From positions 1-7,041 of the forward strand of contig RFLL01000345.1 in assembly GCA_003693905.1 (NCBI GenBank): a DNA stretch of 7,041 bases, written 5' to 3'. How positions within the stretch are numbered: position 1 is the first letter of the stretch; every line of letters starts with the position of its first letter. This document shows, in pieces, positions 1-5,339 of this stretch. The notes under the pieces were generated by a model, which worked only from the letters and a program-made list of their open reading frames with translations, was not told the origin of the DNA and did not search any database. The DNA comes from Alphaproteobacteria bacterium (GTDB taxonomy: Bacteria; Pseudomonadota; Alphaproteobacteria; Kiloniellales; J153). The translations under genes and the position numbers were made by a program.

Positions 1-133
1 GTACATCACCAATTCGCTGCAGAACGCCGACATGAACGCCGTCCTCGGCGGGACGTTGGTCATCGGGTCGGTGTTCATCGGGCTCAATCTTCTCTCCGAT
101 CTCTTGTACCGGCTGCTCGATCCGCGGGTGTGA
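1..133 (+). CDS. DppB/OppB-type ABC importer permease, C-terminal fragment
   Basis: The first complete codon is at position 2, and 43 codons are readable up to the TGA at 131-133. The visible peptide starts YITNSLQNADMNAVLG, has a hydrophobic stretch (GTLVIGSVFIGLNLL), and ends in SDLLYRLLDPRV. This matches the last transmembrane helix and the conserved LLYRxLDPRV-like end of inner-membrane permeases of the peptide/nickel (PepT) ABC importer family. In that family this subunit pairs with a DppC-type subunit to form the translocation pore, and the next gene is exactly that partner. The stop codon overlaps the GTG start of the next gene (GTGA), which indicates translational coupling. The 5' part lies outside the window, so substrate and full length cannot be judged. 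A close symbol (dppB, oppB, gsiC, nikB) cannot be chosen from this fragment. Confidence 0.88.
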   Translation, partial: YITNSLQNADMNAVLGGTLVIGSVFIGLNLLSDLLYRLLDPRV

Positions 134-1101
134 CGATGCGCAACAATACCGACGCGGCAGGTGCGGACGTGGCGCAGGCGGAGACCGCCTGCGTGAACGA
201 AACGTGGCGGGCCTGGCTGCTGAGCGATCAGCCGCACTCGCGCACGCAGGCCCGGCTCGGCTGTTTCTATCGCACCTGGGCGGCGTTTCTGGAAAACCGG
301 CTGGCCGTGTTCGGGCTCGCGATCGTGCTCGGGCTCGTGCTCATGGCGACGTTTGCCGACGTCCTGGCGCCGACCTCGCCGGTGGTCGGCGGCGATCTGC
401 GCACCGAGCGCCTGCTGCCGCCGTCGGCCGCGCACTGGTTCGGAACCGACGATCAGGCACGCGACCTGTTTTCGCGCATCGTCCACGGAGCGCGACTGAC
501 ACTTCTGGTAGTGGCGCTGGTCGCCCTCATCGCCACCCCGATCGGCCTTCTGGTCGGCACCGTGGCGGGTTATTTCGGTGGCCTGATCGACCAAGCCCTG
601 ATGCGCGTGACCGACATATTCCTGGCCTTCCCGCGCCTCATTCTGGCGCTGGCCTTCGTCGCCGCGCTCGGCCCCGGCATCGAAAACGCGATTCTGGCCA
701 TCGCCATCACGTCGTGGCCGCCCTACGCGCGCATCGCCCGGGCCGAGACATTGACCATCCGCAACGCCGACTACATCAACGCCGTGCGCCTGCAGGGCGC
801 CTCGTCGCTGCGGATCATCTGGGGGCATATCGTGCCGCTGTGTATCTCTTCGGTGATCATCCGGGTCACACTGGACATGGCCGGCATCATTCTGACCGCG
901 GCCGGTCTCGGCTTTCTCGGCCTCGGCGCCCAGCCGCCGCTGCCGGAATGGGGAGCGATGGTCGCCTCCGGCCGCCGCTACCTGATCGACTACTGGTGGG
1001 TTGCGACCGTGCCCGGCATTGCGATCTTCGTCGTCAGCCTGGGCTTCAACCTGCTGGGCGACGGTCTGCGCGACGTGTTCGATCCCAAGGCACAGAAATA
1101 A
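130..1101 (+). CDS. dppC: DppC/OppC-type ABC importer permease
   Basis: This 323-residue inner-membrane protein is the second pore subunit of a peptide/nickel-family ABC importer. It has a hydrophilic cytoplasmic N-terminus of about 50 residues and a first membrane helix near residues 55-78 (the OppC N-terminal region, with FLENRLAVFGLAIVLG). The typical WFGTDDQARDLFSRIVHGAR segment follows, then further membrane helices. The EAA loop at about residues 215-236 (YINAVRLQGASSLRIIWGHI, conserved Gly223) docks on the ATPases. The GLGAQPPLPEWGAM segment and the end GDGLRDVFDPK are typical of DppC. I chose the GTG at 130 because it overlaps the upstream stop; ATG at 136 (two codons later) is equally possible, and neither has a clear Shine-Dalgarno. 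Family assignment is firm. The symbol is a family label, since substrate (dipeptide, oligopeptide, glutathione, nickel) is not decided by sequence. Confidence 0.9.
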   Translation: MTMRNNTDAAGADVAQAETACVNETWRAWLLSDQPHSRTQARLGCFYRTWAAFLENRLAVFGLAIVLGLVLMATFADVLAPTSPVVGGDLRTERLLPPSAAHWFGTDDQARDLFSRIVHGARLTLLVVALVALIATPIGLLVGTVAGYFGGLIDQALMRVTDIFLAFPRLILALAFVAALGPGIENAILAIAITSWPPYARIARAETLTIRNADYINAVRLQGASSLRIIWGHIVPLCISSVIIRVTLDMAGIILTAAGLGFLGLGAQPPLPEWGAMVASGRRYLIDYWWVATVPGIAIFVVSLGFNLLGDGLRDVFDPKAQK

Positions 1102-1108
1102 TCAAGTG

Positions 1109-1981
1109 ATGACGACCGACACCGCGTTGCTGGAAGTCGAAGACCTGCACGTCACGTTCCCGGCCCGCACCGGGACTGTGGCGGCGGTGCGTGGCGTGTC
1201 CTTCACCCTGGGGCGCGAGAAGCTGGGCCTGGTCGGCGAATCGGGGTCGGGCAAGTCGATCACCGGACGCGCCATCTTGCGCCTGGTGCCGCCGCCCGGA
1301 CAGGTGCGTGCGCGGCGCCTCGTCTTCGACGGCTGCGACCTGCAGGCACTGGATGCCCGGGCGATGCGGGCAATCCGCGGCGAGCGGATCTCCATGGTGA
1401 TGCAGGATCCGAAGTTTTCCCTCAACCCGGTGATGACGGTGGGCGAGCAGATCGCCGAGGCCTACCGCGTCCACCACCGCGCCGGACGGCGCGAGGCCCG
1501 GCGCCGGGCGCTGGAGATGCTGGCCGCCGTGCGCATCCGCGATCCCGAGCGGGTCTACGACGCCTACCCGCACGAAGTTTCCGGCGGCATGGGCCAGCGG
1601 GCGATGATCGCCATGATGCTGATCCCGGGCCCGGACCTTCTGATCGCCGACGAGCCGACCTCGGCCCTCGACGTCACCGTGCAGATGCAGGTGCTGGCGA
1701 TCCTCGACGACCTGGTCAGCGAACGCGGCATGGGCCTGATCTTCATCAGTCATGACCTCAACCTGGTCGCTTCGTTCTGCGACCGGGTGCTGATCATGTA
1801 CGGCGGGCGCATCGTCGAAGTGTGCGATGCGCAGCACCTGCACGAAGCGCGTCATCCCTATACCCGCGGATTGCTCAACTGCCTGCCGCGCATCGACGGC
1901 GACGGGCGAGCGCTGCCGGTGCTGCGCCGCGATCCGGCGTGGCTCGCCCCGGCCCGCACCGCGGCGGCTCGTACGCCATGA
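1109..1981 (+). CDS. dppD: DppD-type ABC importer ATPase
   Basis: This is a 290-residue cytoplasmic ATPase that powers the upstream permease pair together with the next gene. Visible motifs: Walker A GESGSGKS at residues 43-50, Q-loop Gln99 in VMQDP, ABC signature VSGGMGQR at 157-164, Walker B LLIADE at 177-182 followed by the D-loop SALD, and the switch histidine H215 in ISHD. The signature lacks the common leading Leu but is intact. The HPYTRGLLNCLPR segment near residue 255 is the start of the C-terminal oligopeptide-ATPase extension. The remaining tail is short, rich in Ala and Arg, and lacks the cysteine cluster seen in many DppD/OppD proteins, so the protein is some 30-40 residues shorter than typical. 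The start is ATG 1109 (GTG 1106 is the alternative); upstream codons in this frame lie inside dppC. It ends in an ATGA overlap with the next gene. Confidence 0.9.
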   Translation: MTTDTALLEVEDLHVTFPARTGTVAAVRGVSFTLGREKLGLVGESGSGKSITGRAILRLVPPPGQVRARRLVFDGCDLQALDARAMRAIRGERISMVMQDPKFSLNPVMTVGEQIAEAYRVHHRAGRREARRRALEMLAAVRIRDPERVYDAYPHEVSGGMGQRAMIAMMLIPGPDLLIADEPTSALDVTVQMQVLAILDDLVSERGMGLIFISHDLNLVASFCDRVLIMYGGRIVEVCDAQHLHEARHPYTRGLLNCLPRIDGDGRALPVLRRDPAWLAPARTAAARTP

Positions 1982-2820
1982 CGGGAACCATGGCCGAGAC
2001 CGCGTCGAAGGCGATGATCGAGGTCGACGACCTGCACGTGACCTTCGGCCGCGGGCCCCGCGCCACCCATGCCGTGCGCGGCGTCGGCTTCCGGGTCGCG
2101 GCCGGCGAAAGCTATGGCCTGGTCGGCGAATCCGGGTCCGGGAAATCGACCGTCCTGCGCGCGCTGGCCGGCCTTGTCGAAGGCTGGCGCGGGCGCATGA
2201 CGGTAGCCGGGCGCGTTCTCGGCCCGCGGCGCGAAGCCGCCTTCTACAAGCTGGTGCAGATGGTCTTTCAGGACCCCTACGGCTCGCTTCATCCGCGCCA
2301 TACGGTCGAGCGCATCCTCAGCGAGCCGGTGGCGATCCACCGCCTCGGCGCCGCCGACCGGCGGATCGAGCAGGCGCTCGGCGACGTTGGACTGGGGCCG
2401 CAGTTCCGCTATCGCTATCCGCATCAGCTTTCCGGTGGCCAGCGCCAGCGCGTGGCCATCGCCCGGGCGCTGATCCTGGAGCCGAAGATCCTCCTCCTCG
2501 ACGAGCCGACCTCGGCCCTCGACGTGTCGATCCAGGCCGAAGTGCTCAACCTGCTGGCGCGGCTCAAGCGCGAACGCGGCCTCACCTACATTCTGGTCAG
2601 TCACAATCTGGCCGTGGTGGCACACATGTGCACCCGCCTGGCGGTGATGAACCGGGGCACCATCGTCGAGGAAATGACGGTCGCGCAACTGCGCCGCGGC
2701 GCGCCCCGCCATCCCTACACGAAGCAGCTTCTGACCGCCAGCCGGGGCTATGATCGCACCGCCGTGGATGCGTTCATCGATTTCGCCGAAGCCGAGGCGG
2801 GTTCGATCGCGCGCACGTAG
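1978..2820 (+). CDS. dppF: DppF-type ABC importer ATPase
   Basis: This is a 280-residue cytoplasmic ATPase, the second nucleotide-binding subunit of the importer. Motifs in order: Walker A GESGSGKS at residues 50-57, Q-loop Gln98 in VFQDP, the family-typical YGSLHPRHTV just after it, signature LSGGQRQR at 151-158, Walker B ILLLDE at 171-176 with SALD, and switch His209 in VSHN. A PRHPYTKQLL segment near residue 244 begins the short C-terminal extension. All catalytic residues are present. ATG 1978 overlaps the dppD stop (ATGA), and the alignable ATPase domain (MIEVDDLHVTF) begins 12 residues later, so the longer frame that opens at 1822 inside dppD is not the real start. It is the last gene of this operon, followed by about 60 bases of spacer before the B12 locus promoter. 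PepT-type importers normally use two different ATPases, as here. Confidence 0.9.
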   Translation: MTGTMAETASKAMIEVDDLHVTFGRGPRATHAVRGVGFRVAAGESYGLVGESGSGKSTVLRALAGLVEGWRGRMTVAGRVLGPRREAAFYKLVQMVFQDPYGSLHPRHTVERILSEPVAIHRLGAADRRIEQALGDVGLGPQFRYRYPHQLSGGQRQRVAIARALILEPKILLLDEPTSALDVSIQAEVLNLLARLKRERGLTYILVSHNLAVVAHMCTRLAVMNRGTIVEEMTVAQLRRGAPRHPYTKQLLTASRGYDRTAVDAFIDFAEAEAGSIART

Positions 2821-2826
2821 CCGCCA

Positions 2827-2858
2827 CGTCCTTCGCATCCTGCGCGGGCGACGAATTT
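2827..2858 (+). terminator. Weak terminator-like hairpin after dppF
   Basis: Seven bases after the dppF stop, CGTC (2827-2830) can pair with GACG (2850-2853). Inside it CGCA (2834-2837) pairs with TGCG (2841-2844) across a 3-nt loop, and AATTT follows at 2854-2858. The stem is interrupted and the T tract is short, so it is at best a leaky intrinsic terminator. The operon may instead end by Rho action or run on into the B12 leader. Position is the main support. Confidence 0.22.
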
Positions 2859-2881
2859 CCTCCGACCCGGCTGCGCCGATA

Positions 2882-2910
2882 TTGCCGCGGCGCCGAACGA
2901 CGGTTACAGT
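2882..2910 (+). promoter_or_regulatory. Candidate sigma-70 promoter of the B12 uptake operon
   Basis: A -35-like TTGCCG (2882-2887, 4 of 6 consensus bases) and a -10-like TACAGT (2905-2910, 4 of 6) are separated by exactly 17 nt. The expected transcription start, about 7 bases after the -10 box, is near 2917. That is the base before the closing P1 helix of the riboswitch (2918). The hexamers are only moderate matches, but spacing and placement against the RNA element agree well. Start site mapping is not available. Confidence 0.5.
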
Positions 2911-2917
2911 TTCCTCA

Positions 2918-3101
2918 GCGACGGTTCCCTTCGGGGACGCAAAAGGGAACAGGGAACGATCGACCCCGCCCCCGTGCGGTACGATCGAAGCCTTGGCTGC
3001 CCCCGCAACTGTGAGCGGCGAGCGCGCCCATAACAGGCCACTGGGAAACTGGGAAGGCCGGGCCAGCGCAGCGACCCGCGAGCCAGGAGACCTGCCGTCG
3101 C
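2918..3101 (+). promoter_or_regulatory. Cobalamin riboswitch (aptamer)
   Basis: This RNA element in the 5' leader of the B12 operon binds cobalamin and normally lowers expression of the downstream genes. Hallmarks are all present in order: GGTTCCC followed by AAAAGGGAAC (2923-2950, P2-like arm), the invariant core GCTGCCCCCGCAACTGTGA (2996-3014), CCACTGGGAAACTGGGAAGG (3038-3057), and the B12 box AGCCAGGAGACCTGCC (3081-3096). A perfect 7-bp P1 helix, GCGACGG (2918-2924) with CCGTCGC (3095-3101), fixes the two ends. The peripheral arm between P2 and the core is longer than the usual short form. CGATCG (2957-2962) pairs with CGATCG (2982-2987), and above it CCGC (2966-2969) pairs with GCGG (2976-2979). 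Whether it prefers adenosyl- or methyl/hydroxo-cobalamin cannot be told by eye. It lies directly upstream of btuB-like, btuF-like and btuC-like genes, which fits its known role. Confidence 0.96.
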
Positions 3102-3362
3102 CAGCGTCACCCAACCGCTGTCCGGGGTGTGTCGGCGGGACGGAGACCCGTTTGCGGTGACGCGCGGAAAGACGCGTGGCTGCCGGGGTTTCGGTCATGG
3201 GTACCAGCCTTCCGGGACCAATGGAAAACGAACGGCCCCTGCCTGCGGGGGCGGCGTTCTTCCATGGCCGCCGCGCGGACCTCCGTCGTCGGGCGCAGGC
3301 GGCACACGGCCCCGTGCGCCCCCACGTCGATCTTGACCCGTCAAGAGGAAAGGGGGCCCGCA
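3102..3362 (+). promoter_or_regulatory. Long structured leader between riboswitch and btuB (expression platform region)
   Basis: This 261-nt stretch has no convincing gene but many inverted repeats. GCGTCACC (3104-3111) matches GGTGACGC (3156-3163), an 8-bp perfect stem starting 3 nt after P1, with CGGG/CCCG (3136-3139 with 3147-3150) inside. ACGCG (3160-3164) can pair with CGCGT (3173-3177) and competes with that stem for 3160-3163. GCCCC (3235-3239) pairs with GGGGC (3248-3252) and is followed by GTTCTTCC, weakly terminator-like. CACG/CGTG (3305-3308 with 3313-3316) and CTTGA/TCAAG (3332-3336 with 3341-3345) are small hairpins near the gene. GCCCCC (3318-3323) can pair with GGGGGC (3352-3357) over the Shine-Dalgarno. 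These pairings are read directly from the bases; their role in switching is inference. Confidence 0.55.
3345..3356 (+). promoter_or_regulatory. Shine-Dalgarno of btuB
   Basis: A purine-rich GAGGAAAGGGGG run ends 6 nt before ATG 3363. It is by far the best ribosome-binding site near the start of the receptor gene, and it decides the start against upstream in-frame codons (the frame is open from 3129). Its G run is complementary to GCCCCC at 3318-3323. Confidence 0.75.
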
Positions 3363-5339
3363 ATGTACGAAATTCCATTCCCGTCCCGGTGGCCACAGTT
3401 CAGGCGGCCGCTTCGCAAACCGATCGCCGTCCCGGGCCTTGCCCTGATGGCGGCCGCACAATTCGTCGTCGCCGCAGAGGCCTCGGCGCAAGAGGCGGTC
3501 GAATCGCTGCCGGAGGTCGTCGTTTCGGCCAGCCGCGTGCCCGTTGCGACCCGCGAGGTCGGCAGCGCGCTCACGGTGATCACGGCCGCAGACATCGAGC
3601 GCAAACAGGTGCGCCTGGTGTCTGACGTGTTGCGCGAGGTCCCCGGTCTTGCCGTCAGCCGCTCCGGCACCGTCGGCACTTTCACCCAGGTACGCATCCG
3701 CGGCGCCGAAGCGAACCAGACGCTGGTCATCATCGACGGGGTCGAGGTCAACGACCCCAGCGGCGGATCGGAGTTCAATTTCGGCACCCTGCTTGCCGCC
3801 GATATCGAACGGATCGAAATTCTGCGCGGGCCGCAAAGCGCGCTTTACGGCAGCGACGCGATCGGCGGCGTCATCAACATCATCACGAAAACGGGACGCG
3901 GGCCGATGACCGGGCGCCTTGCTCTGGAAGGCGGTTCCTTTCGCACCGGCCAGGCCGCGGCCAGCGTGCGCGGCGGCGGCGCGCGCTATCGCGTCTCGTT
4001 CGGCGCCACCGGATTTGCCACCGACGGCGTATCCATCGCCCCCGAATCGCAAGGCAACACGGAAGACGACGGATACCGCAATCAGACCTACAACGCGAAA
4101 GTCGGCGTGAGCCCCTTCGACAATCTCGACATCGACCTGTCCGGCCGCTACGTGAAGTCGCGGGCTCAGACCGACCCGCAACCCGCCGTCGCCGGCCTCA
4201 TCAAGACACGCGACGGCGACAACGAAACCGAAACCGTACAACGCACCGGCCGCGCGCAGGCAACCTACAGCCTGTTCGACGGCGCCTGGGAACACATCAT
4301 CGGTGTCGGCATCAATCAGGAAAAAGCGGATTCCTTCACCGACGGTGCCCTGACCTTCGAGGCCGACGGCAGGAAGGTGCGTTACGACTACCAGACCAAC
4401 CTCTTCTTCGAGACCCCCGAATTCGCACAGGCCGTACACACGCTGACCTTTCTTGCCGAACGCGAGGACGAGTCGCAGGTCACGCGTAGTGCCTTCGGCA
4501 GCTCGGATCTCGACATCACCAACTACGGCTTCGTCGGTGAATACCGGATCGGTCTGTGGGAACGGCTGTTCCTGTCGGGCAGCGTGCGCCGCGACGACAA
4601 CGACATCTTCGAGGACGCAACGACGTACCGGGCGACCGCCGCCTATCTGCACGACGAAACCGCCACCCGCCTGCACGGCAGCTTCGGAACCGGGGTCAAG
4701 AATCCGACCCTGTTCGAGCTGTTCGGTTTCGGCCCCACCTTCGTGCCCAATCCCGACCTCGAGCCGGAAAAAAGCAAAGGCTGGGACATCGGCATCGAGC
4801 AAAGATTTTTCGACGATCGCGTCTTCGTCGACGTCACCTATTTCAACAACCGCATTACGGACCTGATCCAGGGGGCCGGGAACACCGCCGTCAACCTGAC
4901 TGGCACCACCCGGATCCAGGGCCTGGAAATCTCCGCCCGGGCCACGCTGGCCACGGATCTGACGTTTACCGGGCACTACACCTATACCGACGGCGAGGAC
5001 GCCAACGGCACGGCACTGGTGCGCCGGGCGAAACATCTGGCCAGTGCCGGCCTCGCTTACGCGTTTGCCGACGGACGGGCCAGGCTCGATCTCGGTATCG
5101 ACTACAACGGCAGGCAGAAGGACATCCAGTTTTCCAATTTCTTCGCCACGCGCACCACCGTGACGCTGGACGATTTCGTTCTGGCGCGCCTTGCCGGGAC
5201 GTATGAATTCGTCGACGGCGTGGAAATCTACGGCCGCATCGAAAACCTGCTCGATCAGGATTACGAGGAAGTCCTTGGCTTCAGCAACCCGGGCCTCGGG
5301 GCTTTCGTCGGTATCCGCGCGACGGTTCCGCTGCTCTAG
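3363..5339 (+). CDS. btuB: TonB-dependent outer-membrane cobalamin receptor, BtuB-like
   Basis: This 658-residue receptor is predicted to carry cobalamin/corrinoids across the outer membrane using TonB-ExbBD energy. An N-terminal signal peptide has basic residues (RRPLRK), a hydrophobic core and a likely cut after AEASA near residue 42. A TonB box-like LPEVVVSASR lies at 49-58. The plug domain, about 66-178, contains VLREVPGL, VRIRGAEANQTLVIIDGVEVND, RIEILRGPQSALYG and SDAIGGVINIITK; the last is very BtuB-like. The rest is a 22-strand-type barrel with alternating polar/hydrophobic strands, the receptor-family motif NPTLFELFG with DLEPEKSKGWDIGIEQ (from about residue 440), and IENLLDQDYEEVLGF near the end. 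It ends in ATVPLL rather than the usual aromatic residue. The cobalamin riboswitch upstream and BtuF/BtuC genes downstream support B12 over siderophore. The stop is followed with no gap by the next ATG. Confidence 0.92.
   Translation: MYEIPFPSRWPQFRRPLRKPIAVPGLALMAAAQFVVAAEASAQEAVESLPEVVVSASRVPVATREVGSALTVITAADIERKQVRLVSDVLREVPGLAVSRSGTVGTFTQVRIRGAEANQTLVIIDGVEVNDPSGGSEFNFGTLLAADIERIEILRGPQSALYGSDAIGGVINIITKTGRGPMTGRLALEGGSFRTGQAAASVRGGGARYRVSFGATGFATDGVSIAPESQGNTEDDGYRNQTYNAKVGVSPFDNLDIDLSGRYVKSRAQTDPQPAVAGLIKTRDGDNETETVQRTGRAQATYSLFDGAWEHIIGVGINQEKADSFTDGALTFEADGRKVRYDYQTNLFFETPEFAQAVHTLTFLAEREDESQVTRSAFGSSDLDITNYGFVGEYRIGLWERLFLSGSVRRDDNDIFEDATTYRATAAYLHDETATRLHGSFGTGVKNPTLFELFGFGPTFVPNPDLEPEKSKGWDIGIEQRFFDDRVFVDVTYFNNRITDLIQGAGNTAVNLTGTTRIQGLEISARATLATDLTFTGHYTYTDGEDANGTALVRRAKHLASAGLAYAFADGRARLDLGIDYNGRQKDIQFSNFFATRTTVTLDDFVLARLAGTYEFVDGVEIYGRIENLLDQDYEEVLGFSNPGLGAFVGIRATVPLL

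Noticed and set aside
1822..1977. N-terminal extension of the DppF-type ATPase into dppD
   Set aside because: The ATPase domain starts just after ATG 1978, which sits in a classic ATGA overlap. The upstream codons are out-of-frame dppD sequence.
3127..3336. Small + strand frames in the leader (for example starting at 3127 or 3176)
   Set aside because: Several overlapping frames are open simply because the region is GC-rich. None has a ribosome-binding site or recognisable product, and the one from 3176 runs deep into btuB.
3129..3362. Upstream in-frame extension of btuB or a leader peptide
   Set aside because: The frame is open without a stop for 78 codons, but it has no good ribosome-binding site and reads as Arg/Pro-rich sequence ahead of a normal signal peptide. 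ATG 3363 has a strong Shine-Dalgarno.
3102..3362. A second, tandem cobalamin riboswitch
   Set aside because: The leader lacks the B12 box and the GCTGCCCCCGCAACTGTGA core, so only one aptamer is present.
1858..3396. A minus-strand open frame of 512 codons across dppF, the riboswitch and the leader
   Set aside because: It runs through a clear ATPase gene and a conserved RNA element, has low-complexity composition and no domain.
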